From Flavobacterium ginsengisoli (lineage in GTDB: Bacteria > Bacteroidota > Bacteroidia > Flavobacteriales > Flavobacteriaceae), in assembly GCF_029625315.1 (NCBI RefSeq), contig NZ_CP121110.1, forward strand, positions 248,001 through 312,000: DNA of 64,000 nt. Direction: 5' to 3'. The translations under genes were made by a program, and so were the position numbers. The notes beneath the pieces were generated by a model, which saw only the letters and a list, made by a program, of their open reading frames with translations, did not search any database and was not told the origin of the DNA. The number at the start of each line of letters is the position of its first letter. Position 1 is the first letter of the stretch. Positions 8,673 to 17,137 of this stretch are shown one piece after another.

Positions 8673-9134
8673 ATGGCAAATACATACACACAATTGCATA
8701 TACAATTTGTATTTGCAGTCAAATATAGAAAAGCATTAATTGCACAGGATTGGAAAGACAAATTGCATCAATATATTACGGGTATAATACAATCCAACAA
8801 TCACAAAATGTTATGTGTTAATAGCATGCCAGATCATATACATATTTTTATAGGAATGCGTCCAACACAATCTATTTCTGCGCTAGTTCAAAATGTAAAG
8901 ACAGAAACTAGTAAATGGATTAAAGAACAAAAACTGTCATCCGATTTTTCATGGCAAGAAGGTTATGGAGCTTTTTCATATTCAAGAAGTCACGTTCCGA
9001 ATGTCATTCGATATATTCAAAATCAAGAACATCATCATAAAAAAGAAACTTTTTTAGAAGAATACCAGAAACAACTGAATGCTTTTGAAATAGAATATGA
9101 TAAAGAGTATATCTTTAAGGAACTCCTTCAGTAA
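8673..9134 (+). CDS. REP-associated Y1 transposase (RAYT, IS200/IS605-like TnpA)
   Basis: A 153-residue single-strand DNA transposase of the HUH/Y1 class. I start it at 8673 (MANTYTQLHIQF) because the longer frame runs through the REP hairpin and this start fits the family. The HUH metal-binding motif is P-D-H-I-H-I-F-I-G near residue 56. The catalytic tyrosine is in V-I-R-Y-I-Q-N-Q-E-H-H near residue 118. The W-Q-x-G-Y-G-A-F-S-Y stretch is conserved in this group. No classical IS ends are seen. REP hairpins of two types lie upstream, in both orientations, which is how RAYT genes are usually found. It probably mobilises those hairpins rather than itself. Confidence 0.88.
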   Translation: MANTYTQLHIQFVFAVKYRKALIAQDWKDKLHQYITGIIQSNNHKMLCVNSMPDHIHIFIGMRPTQSISALVQNVKTETSKWIKEQKLSSDFSWQEGYGAFSYSRSHVPNVIRYIQNQEHHHKKETFLEEYQKQLNAFEIEYDKEYIFKELLQ

Positions 9135-9210
9135 TTCTAAAGATCATTTTAAAAAACGACACATTTCTTGCAATCAGATGTTTCAATGGAATATTCTTTC
9201 ATTCATTTAA

Positions 9211-10194
9211 TTACTTTTTAATATATAAAGAACCATTTTTAATCGTCTTTTTATTCAATAAACCTTGCTGATATAATTTCTCTAAAATAGAAGTAGCTTC
9301 AGAAGTCGATTTATCCAAAATAACAGCATATTCTTTTGGTGCTAATGTTGGAAAAATCTCAAACAGATTTAGCGGATTTTCATTTTTAATACTCTTCTTT
9401 TTTGCTTCAGGAAATAACGCTAATAAAGCATTTTCATAAGCATCATAAGGTTTAGAGCCGTAAACAGTTAGTTGATTATTATCTGCATTGGCTAAAAATA
9501 AAGTTGGAAAACCTCTTACGCCAAGAGTTTTTGCTAAATTTAAATCATCTTGAAAAAGTTCTTCGGCATCATCATAATCTGCTTTTAGTTTCGGAACATC
9601 TAGACCTGCGATTTTTGCGGCTTCTGCTATGTTTTCCCATTTGGCAATGTTCTTTTTATCTAGATAAAGTTTTTCGCGAAGAACACGCATAAAATTAACC
9701 GCTTTTTCTTTACTCTGCATTTGTCTTGCTTTCACAGCAATACAGGAAGGATAAGAAGAATCTAACGGATCTTCAATCCAAACATTTCCATCAATTGGCA
9801 TTTCGTAATACAAACTAGCTTCATCCCAATGATGCGCCACATCAGAAGGTTTGCTTATTCCGCCGCTGTTATAGCTCCAATCTGGCAATAAACCGCCCAT
9901 TCGATAATCAATTTCGAAATAATCGCCGTATTCTAGTTTTAGTTTTCTAAGCTGAGGTTCAATTCCCCAGCAAGAAGAACAAATTGGATCGGTATAGTAA
10001 ATTATCTTTATAGGTTTATTTTCTGTCGGAATAGCTGTTTTGGCATTTGAACTTTCGCCAAGAGGCATTTCACACATTCCGCTTACAGGATCACATAATA
10101 ACGGATTTGTTTTTTCTTCACTCATTTTAGTGCTGGTTTGTGATTGACAGCTTACACTGAAAATCGAGATTAATAGTATCGACAGTATTTTCAT
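9211..10194 (-). CDS. DsbA-family thioredoxin-fold lipoprotein with C-terminal winged-helix-like region
   Basis: A 327-residue lipoprotein (lipobox F-S-V-S-C16). A second Cys pair, C34-D-P-V-S-G-M-C41, is followed by the DsbA/FrnE-like domain with active site C72-S-S-C75-W. The domain includes the helical insertion (about 115-215) and the cis-Pro region R-G-F-P-T-L-F-L near residue 227. Residues about 280-327 (K-E-Y-A-V-I-L-D-K then I-L-E-K-L-Y-Q-Q-G-L-L) resemble a small winged-helix domain. Its position outside the cytoplasm makes DNA binding unlikely, so it may be a protein-contact module. Its redox partner is unknown. The gene stands alone. Confidence 0.75.
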   Translation of the reverse strand: MKILSILLISIFSVSCQSQTSTKMSEEKTNPLLCDPVSGMCEMPLGESSNAKTAIPTENKPIKIIYYTDPICSSCWGIEPQLRKLKLEYGDYFEIDYRMGGLLPDWSYNSGGISKPSDVAHHWDEASLYYEMPIDGNVWIEDPLDSSYPSCIAVKARQMQSKEKAVNFMRVLREKLYLDKKNIAKWENIAEAAKIAGLDVPKLKADYDDAEELFQDDLNLAKTLGVRGFPTLFLANADNNQLTVYGSKPYDAYENALLALFPEAKKKSIKNENPLNLFEIFPTLAPKEYAVILDKSTSEATSILEKLYQQGLLNKKTIKNGSLYIKK

Positions 10195-10350
10195 AATAGT
10201 TTTAAAAAGGACTCTCGGATTTATGAATATGTTGCAAAGTTGAGCTGAAAATCATAGCCAGTCAATTAGTCAAAAAAACATGACTAGAAAATACACCTTA
10301 ATTTTCGGAAATTGCTTTTTCGGAAAAGTAGGATTATCACTATAAAGTAA

Positions 10351-10381
10351 TTGCAGGCTTGTAATTAATTGTTTATTTTTG
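10351..10381 (+). promoter_or_regulatory. Bacteroidota-type promoter for the immunity-like operon
   Basis: A -33 TTG at 10351-10353 and a -7 TATTTTTG at 10374-10381 are 20 bases apart, close to the known TTG-N19-TAnnTTTG pattern. It lies 25 bases before the SUKH gene start. Confidence 0.55.
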
Positions 10382-10405
10382 ACTTCCTAAAAATAGAAGC
10401 CTAAC

Positions 10406-11104
10406 ATGAATTATATTCAAAAAATTAAACGCCTTTATAACCTGTCTGAAAATGAAAACTACGGATTTTCAGAAGATCAAATTCTCAACTTAGAGAAAAC
10501 ATTAAATGTAAATCTTCCTTCAAAACTCAAAGAATATTACTTAGAACTAGGAAATGAGGAAAACCTTAATTACTCCTTTAACAGACTTTTGAAACCTGAA
10601 AATGAAATTGGATTTTCTGATGATGATTTTTTGGTTTTTTATGAAGAAAATCAAAACGTAGCTTTTTGGGGAATTAAAAAGGAAGATCTATCACAGGATA
10701 ATTCACCAGTATATGGTAATTACGACACAATAGAAAAATCGGATTGGGAGATTGAAACGGAGACAATAGAAGACTTTTTTTTGCTAATGGCTGTTTTCAA
10801 CGGTACTTTGGGCGGACTTCAATTTAATGGAAATTACTTGGGAGAAATTGACCTGCAAATTGTAAAGTTTATAGAAGAGAATTATACGCTTGTTCCTAAC
10901 ATCAGCAGAGAAAATCAAAAAGTATATACGGATGATTTTTATGAGGTGATCAGTTTGTCATTCGATCAGGAAAACAATTGTACAGGAGCTTTTATCGGAT
11001 CAAGCGATCAGGAACGATTTGATGCTGTTTTGGATAATATGTGCATAGATTGGTCCTATCTTTCTTATGATGATGAAGAATATGATGAGGAGGATGAAGA
11101 ATAA
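10406..11104 (+). CDS. SMI1/KNR4 (SUKH) family protein, probable immunity protein
   Basis: A 232-residue cytoplasmic protein of the SUKH superfamily. The N-terminal pattern I-L-N-L-E-K-T-L-N-V-N-L-P-S-K-L-K-E-Y-Y-L-x-L-G-N (residues 26-49) is the family hallmark, followed by an F-W-G-I segment and an acidic tail (D-D-E-E-Y-D-E-E-D-E-E). SUKH proteins commonly neutralise nuclease and other polymorphic toxins delivered by contact or type VI systems. No toxin gene is adjacent. The next two genes follow in the same direction with 31- and 9-base gaps, which suggests an immunity array. Confidence 0.82.
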   Translation: MNYIQKIKRLYNLSENENYGFSEDQILNLEKTLNVNLPSKLKEYYLELGNEENLNYSFNRLLKPENEIGFSDDDFLVFYEENQNVAFWGIKKEDLSQDNSPVYGNYDTIEKSDWEIETETIEDFFLLMAVFNGTLGGLQFNGNYLGEIDLQIVKFIEENYTLVPNISRENQKVYTDDFYEVISLSFDQENNCTGAFIGSSDQERFDAVLDNMCIDWSYLSYDDEEYDEEDEE

Positions 11105-11135
11105 TCAAATTAAAAATGTGACAATAAAATAGAGA

Positions 11136-12485
11136 ATGAGAGAATTAAATTATTTAGTAAAAATAGAAGGTAACGAAGCGCTTTTAGAAAAATTCATTGA
11201 AGCGATTGATAATAATACCGTTAAAATTGATAAAGCATATCCGAATCCGTATCTATTAGATTCGGGAGAAAAATTTCTGTTATCTCCCATAATTGAATAT
11301 TTTTTCCAGACGAGACCTTTTTCAAAAGAGTTTTATATTTCGTTTGTTGAAAAACTTAGAAAACTTAACGGATTCGATAGCTACCGTTATACATTAGGGT
11401 TGCAAGCTGAAGAATTGGTTTTTAATAGTTTTGAAAGAGTAAAAAAAGGTAAATACAAGATTTTTATACCCAAAACAAAAGAAGAACTTCCGAAACCTAT
11501 ATTGACAGAAGAACAAAAAGAACTTCTGAGCTTTATATGTTATATTGCTGTTTCTCATATAAAATACGGACCAAGTTATGCCACAGTTACGGCAAATGAA
11601 TATTTTGATGTGGTAACTGAATTAGGTTCTGATGAAGTAGAACAACTTAAAAAGCACGGAACAGGAAAGCTTTCAAAAGAACTGACAGAATACAAAGACA
11701 AAGATTTTGTGGGTAAAGCAAATGATGTTTTTGCTAAAATAAGTCTTAAACTGATTACCGAAACAGAAGAAAGTTATGCAAAAGCACTAAACTTCGTTAA
11801 CAATCTTCTAAAATCTGATTTTCCTAAAAGCTTTGAAATTAGTTTTTCATCCAAAACAAAAGAATTACTTCCTGTAAAAGGACTTCCAAAATGCGGACAG
11901 AATTATTTTTTTGCTGGAGCGGTAAAATATCCAAATCTGCATAATGGTATTTTAGAATATATTGCTCTTACAAAAAAGAAATACGAATGGTACACCAATC
12001 TTGAAGCTGAAAATTGTGCTATGCCTTCAACTTTTGCTGTTTTTGCTTTAGGATTACAAGATGAAAAATATTTTGATACGCTGATCGATTATTATCAAAC
12101 AATAGATGGGGAACATCAGTCTATTCAACAGAAATTTACACCAGTGTTTCTGGAGAAATTCGGAATAAACGAAAAATCAATAAAAGTTTATATCAATGCT
12201 GTTTTATCCATGCAAGAACATCCGCATAATAAGGTTTTCACATCTTATTTTATAAGTGAAAATAGCTTGAAGTTATTATTGGATAGTAAAGAGAATTTTG
12301 TTTCGTATTATTTTACAGAAGAAGATTTAAAAGAATATTCAGAAAGTGGCACTAATGTTCAGGAAATGGCAGATTATTGCTGGGAAAGTGTAATGTATAC
12401 TACGTTTGGACAAAGCAAAGGTTTTACTAAAATTAGTAAACAGCTTACGGATTCAGAAAGAGAAATCTTTGAAAAACTTTTGTAA
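11136..12485 (+). CDS. Hypothetical protein (possibly DUF6138-type) in immunity-like operon
   Basis: A 449-residue soluble protein without signal peptide or membrane segments. It is mostly alpha-helical in appearance, with conserved-looking aromatic and charged stretches such as C-G-Q-N-Y-F-F-A-G-A-V-K-Y-P-N near residue 250 and A-M-P-S-T-F-A-V-F-A-L-G near residue 295. From memory it resembles the DUF6138 family of Bacteroidota and Firmicutes, but I cannot confirm that. It lies between a SUKH gene and another small acidic gene in one operon, so a role in toxin immunity is the best guess. I see no catalytic motif. Confidence 0.6.
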   Translation: MRELNYLVKIEGNEALLEKFIEAIDNNTVKIDKAYPNPYLLDSGEKFLLSPIIEYFFQTRPFSKEFYISFVEKLRKLNGFDSYRYTLGLQAEELVFNSFERVKKGKYKIFIPKTKEELPKPILTEEQKELLSFICYIAVSHIKYGPSYATVTANEYFDVVTELGSDEVEQLKKHGTGKLSKELTEYKDKDFVGKANDVFAKISLKLITETEESYAKALNFVNNLLKSDFPKSFEISFSSKTKELLPVKGLPKCGQNYFFAGAVKYPNLHNGILEYIALTKKKYEWYTNLEAENCAMPSTFAVFALGLQDEKYFDTLIDYYQTIDGEHQSIQQKFTPVFLEKFGINEKSIKVYINAVLSMQEHPHNKVFTSYFISENSLKLLLDSKENFVSYYFTEEDLKEYSESGTNVQEMADYCWESVMYTTFGQSKGFTKISKQLTDSEREIFEKLL

Positions 12486-12494
12486 TGATTAGTT

Positions 12495-13151
12495 ATGAAT
12501 AGACAAATAGAAATCGAAGAGCTTAGTCAAAATACCTTTTTCTGGAAGTATTATTTCTGTTGGTCAAGAGGCTATGATGAAAAAGAAGAAATAAATATTG
12601 ATGAAGCTCTTGAAATTGTGGAAACTAATGAAACTGAAGCTCATGAATGGGAATGGAAGTTTTTTAATCAAAATGATATAGAAGAAAATCCTAGATATGT
12701 TGCGGGCAAAATAAATGATGATTTGAATTACGCTGTTGAATTTGCCGAATATGAAATCAATTTTTTTCTTAATGATATTTACATCGGTAATTTAGGAGGA
12801 CATTTTGAATCTTGGTTTTTTACTTTGGATGAATTATTGGCTTTTGAAAAATATTCTAATCTATTTCTTCTTTTTCTTCCAATGGTGGGAATACAAGAAA
12901 ATGAAAAAGCTGTTTTAAAACCCATAATTGTAAAACATTTAAACGCAATTCCAAAGTTTGAAGCACATTCAGAATATATCTCAGACTGTATTTTAAATGG
13001 ATTAGTAATGCAATCTCCTTTTGTAGAAATAAAAGATATCGGATTGACAAATATCGAAAATCATAGTGTAAGAAACATAACAGATTATCCGCGCTACAAA
13101 GAAGATGTGACGAAATTGAATAAGATTCTGAAAAACAACTTAGTCCCTTAG
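12495..13151 (+). CDS. Hypothetical protein, candidate immunity protein
   Basis: A 218-residue acidic cytoplasmic protein. It has a W-S-R-G-Y-D-E-K segment near residue 23, a strand-rich centre N-D-I-Y-I-G-N-L-G-G-H-F-E-S-W (about 92-106), and a helical C-terminus. The G-G-H-F-E-S-W motif looks functional but I do not recognise a family with confidence. It starts 9 bases after the previous gene and closes the three-gene operon. The last codons run into a short repeat of the TTAGAATCTTAG type. Confidence 0.55.
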   Translation: MNRQIEIEELSQNTFFWKYYFCWSRGYDEKEEINIDEALEIVETNETEAHEWEWKFFNQNDIEENPRYVAGKINDDLNYAVEFAEYEINFFLNDIYIGNLGGHFESWFFTLDELLAFEKYSNLFLLFLPMVGIQENEKAVLKPIIVKHLNAIPKFEAHSEYISDCILNGLVMQSPFVEIKDIGLTNIENHSVRNITDYPRYKEDVTKLNKILKNNLVP

Positions 13152-13221
13152 AATCTTAGTCGCTTAGCGACTTAAAACACTCATTAAACTTTCATTAACA
13201 AAAACTAATTTATCATTATTT

Positions 13222-13229
13222 TATATTTG
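13222..13229 (+). promoter_or_regulatory. Candidate -7 box (TATATTTG) for the thioredoxin pair
   Basis: An exact TAnnTTTG match lies 33 bases before the next start codon. The -33 position holds TTA rather than TTG. Confidence 0.4.
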
Positions 13230-13262
13230 TAGGAAACAAATTAATTCTAAAGCATTCTTCTC

Positions 13263-13739
13263 ATGAAAATAAAGCCTTTTTTTTATCTATTTTTATTCGG
13301 TATTATTTCAGTTTCAGCTTATAGTCAGAATGTGAAACTGATAAATATTAATCAGCTTAATGAGAGAATCAAAAATGGGAAAGACAGTACGTATGTCGTT
13401 AACTTTTGGGCGACTTGGTGTGCGCCTTGTATAAAAGAACTGCCACATTTTGAGAAATTAGGAGCAGAGTACAAATCAGAAAAATTGGCTGTTTTATTAG
13501 TAAGTCTAGATTTTAAATCGAAACTAACTTCAAATGTGGTTCCGTTTGTAAAAAGGAAAAATCTAAAGAATGAAGTCTTTCTCTTAAACGAAAGTAATCC
13601 ACAAGAATTTATTGATAGAATAGATCCAAGTTGGTCTGGAAGTATTCCAGCAACACTTTTTATTAAAAATGATAAACGAAAATTTGTCGAAAGTGAATTT
13701 ACCTACGAACAATTATTAACTGAATATAAAAAACTGTAA
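13263..13739 (+). CDS. Exported TlpA-like thioredoxin
   Basis: A 158-residue periplasmic thioredoxin-fold protein. Residues 1-21 form a signal peptide (cleavage after A-Y-S-Q). The active site is W52-C53-A-P-C56, and a cis-Pro region follows in S-G-S-I-P-A-T-L-F-I. It belongs to the TlpA/ResA-like group of thiol reductants. The next gene starts 6 bases later and also encodes an exported thioredoxin-fold protein, so the two probably act together in periplasmic redox control. Confidence 0.85.
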   Translation: MKIKPFFYLFLFGIISVSAYSQNVKLININQLNERIKNGKDSTYVVNFWATWCAPCIKELPHFEKLGAEYKSEKLAVLLVSLDFKSKLTSNVVPFVKRKNLKNEVFLLNESNPQEFIDRIDPSWSGSIPATLFIKNDKRKFVESEFTYEQLLTEYKKL

Positions 13740-13745
13740 ACCATT

Positions 13746-14360
13746 ATGAAAAAAATAATCTTATTACTAGCATTAGCATTTTCTGCTTTTCTTTCGCATG
13801 CACAAAGTGGCGTAACACTAAAAGCAGGCGACGCAGCACCAGATTTCAAACTGAAAAACGTGGACAATAAAGACGTTTCTTTTGGAACTTTTAAAGATGC
13901 AAAAGGATATATTGTTGTTTTTACTTGCAATACTTGTCCTTACGCAGTAGGATACGAGCAAAGAATTATCGATTTGGATAAAAAATTCAAACCGCAAGGG
14001 TATCCTGTAATTGCAATTAATCCAAACGATCCTGAAGCTTCTACAGCAGATACTTTTGCTAAAATGCAAGATTTGGCAAAAGACAAGAAATATCCTTTCC
14101 CATATTTATTTGATCCGGGACAAAAAATTACCGATGAATATGGAGCAAAACGTACGCCTCACATCTTTATCGTTTCTAAAACGGCAAAAGGAAATGTTGT
14201 AGAATACGTAGGAGCAATCGATAATGATCCAGAAGGAAATAATCCGCAAAAAACAAAATATGCAGAAGATGTAATCGCATCATTAAAAAGCGGACAAAAA
14301 CCAGCAATTACACAAACTAAAGAAATTGGCTGTACAGTAAAAAGAAAAGCTAAAGCTTAA
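13746..14360 (+). CDS. Exported thioredoxin/AhpC-TSA family protein
   Basis: A 204-residue periplasmic protein with a signal peptide (1-19, ending S-H-A-Q). The fold matches the AhpC/TSA-redoxin group: A-G-D-A-A-P-D-F near residue 27, the active site F-T-C61-N-T-C64-P-Y, and the cis-Pro region R-T-P-H-I-F-I-V. The C-N-T-C-P-Y motif is typical of a thioredoxin-like subgroup often found next to TlpA-like genes. The second motif cysteine would resolve the disulphide within the same site. A terminator and a repeat follow. Confidence 0.82.
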   Translation: MKKIILLLALAFSAFLSHAQSGVTLKAGDAAPDFKLKNVDNKDVSFGTFKDAKGYIVVFTCNTCPYAVGYEQRIIDLDKKFKPQGYPVIAINPNDPEASTADTFAKMQDLAKDKKYPFPYLFDPGQKITDEYGAKRTPHIFIVSKTAKGNVVEYVGAIDNDPEGNNPQKTKYAEDVIASLKSGQKPAITQTKEIGCTVKRKAKA

Positions 14361-14367
14361 TTGTTTT

Positions 14368-14445
14368 GTTTCAGGTTTCAAGTTTCAAGTTTCATGTTTT
14401 ATTCCGTTGCGTTTAACTTGGAACCTGAAACCTGAAACCTGAAAC
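14368..14445. repeat. Inverted repeat built of short TTTCAGG/CCTGAAA tandem units
   Basis: The left arm has the units GTTTCAGG and TTTCAAG repeated. The right arm has GAACCTGAAA units, CCTGAAA three times. Together they form a 78-base hairpin. Confidence 0.6.
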
Positions 14446-14463
14446 AAAAAAATAATAAAATAC

Positions 14464-14492
14464 AAACGCCCCATATTTGGGGCGTTTCTTTT
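14464..14492. terminator. Bidirectional terminator
   Basis: The stem AAACGCCCC / GGGGCGTTT, with T residues on the right and A residues on the left, separates two convergent genes. Confidence 0.85.
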
Positions 14493-14512
14493 GGCATGTA
14501 TAATGAACAAGT

Positions 14513-15742
14513 TTACTTTTTATCTATTCTATAAAGTCTTCCTTGATCGGTAACGGCGTATAATGCTTCATCTTTTCCTTGAGTAATATCTCTAAATCTT
14601 TGTCCTTCTCCAGCCAATAATCTTTCTTCTCCAGCTACTTTATTGTCTTTAAAAGCTAAACGCACAATATGCATACCGCTCAAAGCACCAATAAAAAGAT
14701 TATTTTGCCATTCGGGAACTCGGTTTCCAGCGTAGAAAGTCATACCACTTGGTGACACTACAGGATCCCAGTAATAGACAGGCTGTTCCATTCCAGTTTG
14801 TTGCGTAATTCCTTCTCCAATTTTCGTACCACTATATTCGATTCCGTAAGTAATTGTTGGCCAGCCGTAATTTGCTCCGCCTGTAATTCTATTAATTTCG
14901 TCACCACCTCTTGGGCCATGTTCACTTTGCCATAATTCGCCCGTAGTTGGATGAATTGCCAATCCCTGCGGATTTCTGTGTCCAATGCTATAAAGTTCTG
15001 GTAAAGCTCCCGTTTGTGTAAAAGAAGGATTTCCAGGCGCTGCTTGTCCGCTTGTTGTAATGCGAACAACTTTACCCAAACTGCTGGTAACAGATTGTGC
15101 TAAAGGACGCGTTTCTAATACAGATCTTTCACCAATGCTTACAAAGAGATTTCCTGTTTTGTCAAATAAAACTCGGCCTCCGTAGTGTAATGTGCTAGCG
15201 TTTGGTGTATTTGAACGATAAATAACCGTTACATTTTCGATAGCTGTTTCGTTGTCTGAAATTCTACCTTTCGCGACAGCGGTAATATTTCCGCCAGCAA
15301 CAACTTCAGAAAAAGCCCAATAAATCATTCGGTTAGTAGCATATGCAGGATCTAGGCAAATTCCTAATAAGCCACCTTGGCTATCAGGATTAACAGCAGG
15401 AACGCCAGTCAAGGCATTGCTAATAACTCCAGCTTGAGTTACAATTTTTATTTTTCCTGCCTTTTCGGTTACCAAAAGACGTCCGTCAGGAAGATAGGCA
15501 ACTCCCCAAGGAGCGCTTAAGCCGTTGGTAATTATTTTAGATTCAACTTCGGTGGTAGTCTGAATGCTTCCTGCGCGTGTTTGTCCTGAGAATGCGGGCT
15601 GATAAGTGGTGTTTGCCGTTCCTGTTTCTACAGGTGGTCCTGTCGGTCCTGGATCTGTGCCTCCTTCAGTATTGTCGTTATTAGAACAGCTACTCAAAGC
15701 TAGAAATCCAGCAAGAAGAAATATACTTTTTTGAATAATCAT
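14513..15742 (-). CDS. PQQ-dependent sugar dehydrogenase-like lipoprotein (soluble aldose dehydrogenase type)
   Basis: A 409-residue lipoprotein (L-S-S-C19) with a six-bladed beta-propeller of the soluble glucose/aldose sugar dehydrogenase family (GSDH). Visible hallmarks are L-S-A-P-W-G-V-A-Y-L-P-D-G-R-L-L-V-T-E-K (about 75-94), G-L-L-G-I-C-L-D-P, H-Y-G-G-R-V-L-F, G-H-R-N-P-Q-G-L-A, W-Q-S-E-H-G-P-R-G-G-D-E-I-N and N-Y-G-W-P. The H-Y-G-G and G-H-R-N-P-Q-G-L segments hold the PQQ-binding and catalytic residues of the family. It would oxidise aldoses at the cell surface or in the periplasm if PQQ is supplied. No PQQ synthesis gene is in the window. Confidence 0.9.
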   Translation of the reverse strand: MIIQKSIFLLAGFLALSSCSNNDNTEGGTDPGPTGPPVETGTANTTYQPAFSGQTRAGSIQTTTEVESKIITNGLSAPWGVAYLPDGRLLVTEKAGKIKIVTQAGVISNALTGVPAVNPDSQGGLLGICLDPAYATNRMIYWAFSEVVAGGNITAVAKGRISDNETAIENVTVIYRSNTPNASTLHYGGRVLFDKTGNLFVSIGERSVLETRPLAQSVTSSLGKVVRITTSGQAAPGNPSFTQTGALPELYSIGHRNPQGLAIHPTTGELWQSEHGPRGGDEINRITGGANYGWPTITYGIEYSGTKIGEGITQQTGMEQPVYYWDPVVSPSGMTFYAGNRVPEWQNNLFIGALSGMHIVRLAFKDNKVAGEERLLAGEGQRFRDITQGKDEALYAVTDQGRLYRIDKK

Positions 15743-16087
15743 AATGCTTTCGTTTTAATGGTTAAAATTAAATTTTTGCATTATCGAACATTTCTAGAAA
15801 GAATAGAGATTCATTAAAAATCGAAATGGTTAATTTCGAGCGAATACTCCGTTTTATTTTCAATTAAGAATGCCTAAATGCTGACGCCATTTTTTATGAA
15901 GCAGATGAATTTCAAAAAACAGAAATTAAACTTCTTTTGGAAAGCATTTAGTGGGACATGCCTTATTGGAACGGAAAATTGTTACAAAATATTGCCACAA
16001 AACAAGGGTTTGTTCTTTTCTTAGCAGAAATTTAACGTTCTAAAATTCAAGAAGTATTAAGCTGAGGTCTTGCCTTTAAAGGTATTT
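15743..16087. other. 345-base intergenic region with a possible gene remnant
   Basis: The left part is the upstream region of the minus-strand sugar dehydrogenase gene. The right part holds a decayed open frame (15868-16035) and a short hairpin (GCCTTTAAA / TTTAAAGGC) that overlaps the stop codon of the next gene. Confidence 0.4.
15868..16035 (+). pseudogene. Possible gene remnant with in-frame stop
   Basis: One frame reads about 55 residues with a single internal TAG at 15949-15951. The part after it reads W-D-M-P-Y-W-N-G-K-L-L-Q-N-I-A then G-F-V-L-F-L-A-E-I-stop, which looks protein-like. I do not recognise the family, and chance is possible. Confidence 0.25.
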
Positions 16088-16381
16088 TTAAAGGCTTTTT
16101 AGTTTTTTCATGAAGACTGGAAAAACTTCATTTAGTTCGTCAAAAAGAGGGTTTTTGCGATTTTTTATTTTGATTTCGCTGAATAATTTTAATCCTAAAG
16201 CAAACTGAACAGCTTCAGATTCGTTTGCGAAAATGTTTTTAGACTTTATTCTTTCGATAATTCCAAAGATTTCATCGTGATTGTCAAATTCTATTCCGAG
16301 TTCTTTTGCTGGTTCGGTTTCACCGTTTGCATATTCCTTAAGGCTTAATGTTAAGTAATATTTGTTTGATCTTTTTTCCAT
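16088..16381 (-). CDS. DUF3861-like small protein
   Basis: A 97-residue cytoplasmic protein. The start M-E-K-R-S-N-K-Y-Y-L-T-L-S-L-K-E-Y, the middle L-G-I-E-F-D-N-H-D-E-I-F-G-I-I-E-R-I and the end F-x-F-M-K-K-L-K match the pattern I associate with DUF3861. The function is unknown. It lies 24 bases after the response regulator gene in the same direction, so it may be its operon tail. Confidence 0.65.
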   Translation of the reverse strand: MEKRSNKYYLTLSLKEYANGETEPAKELGIEFDNHDEIFGIIERIKSKNIFANESEAVQFALGLKLFSEIKIKNRKNPLFDELNEVFPVFMKKLKSL

Positions 16382-16405
16382 GATTTTGTAATTCTTATTC
16401 TAATT

Positions 16406-17137
16406 TTATTTCAGCCATTTATCGACTAATGTCTTAAAGGCTTCTTTATATTGTTCGCCAACCGTTATTTCTATTTTATCAATAAAAATAGAGTTTTTAC
16501 TAATGGCGCTTATTTTATCTAATGAGACAATGAAAGAACGATGTACGCGCATGAATTTTGAAGAAGGAAGTTTTTCTTCTAAAGCTTTAAGCGAAATAAG
16601 TGACAGCAAGGCTTTCTGAGAATCTTCAAGATGTACTTTTACATAATCTTTTAAACTTTCTATGTACGTAATATCTTTTAAAGAAATTCTAACCCATTGG
16701 TATTCTACTTTCAAAAAGATAAATTCATCATCTGCTGTAATAGTATTAAAGTTATTATTGGCTTCTTCGGATAATTGTAAAACCTTGCTCGAAGCACGGA
16801 GGAATTCTTCATAACTAAAAGGTTTCAAAAGATAATCTACCGCATTAACTTTATAACCTTCAATTGCATAATGATTGTACGCCGTAGTAAAAATAATTTT
16901 TGGCAAAGGTCCAGGCTGATCTTGTATTAATCTTGCCAATTCCATTCCGCTTAAATTAGGCATATTAATGTCTAAAAAAACAAGATCTGGTTTTGTTTCC
17001 CTGATAAGCCCCATTGCATCGACAGCATTGTCGCAGGTCGTAATTAATTCTAAAAACGGAGTCTGCTCTATAAAGGTTTCTACCAGTCTTAAAGCCAATG
17101 GTTCGTCATCTACTGCTATACATTTTATTACTGTCAT
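16406..17137 (-). CDS. LytTR-family response regulator
   Basis: A 243-residue two-component regulator. The receiver domain (1-120) has the acidic pocket D10-D11-E12 and phospho-acceptor D56 in F-L-D-I-N-M-P, plus K103 in L-L-K-P-F. A LytTR DNA-binding domain follows (about 140-240) with Y-I-E-S-L-K-D-Y-V-K-V-H and M-R-V-H-R-S-F-I-V. It overlaps its sensor kinase gene by 4 bases. The pair is divergent from the RND efflux operon at 18447 and may control it, but that is inference from position only. Confidence 0.93.
   Translation of the reverse strand: MTVIKCIAVDDEPLALRLVETFIEQTPFLELITTCDNAVDAMGLIRETKPDLVFLDINMPNLSGMELARLIQDQPGPLPKIIFTTAYNHYAIEGYKVNAVDYLLKPFSYEEFLRASSKVLQLSEEANNNFNTITADDEFIFLKVEYQWVRISLKDITYIESLKDYVKVHLEDSQKALLSLISLKALEEKLPSSKFMRVHRSFIVSLDKISAISKNSIFIDKIEITVGEQYKEAFKTLVDKWLK

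Noticed and set aside
14758..15069. 103-residue minus-strand open frame that looks partly protein-like
   Set aside because: It is a second frame within the well-supported sugar dehydrogenase gene.
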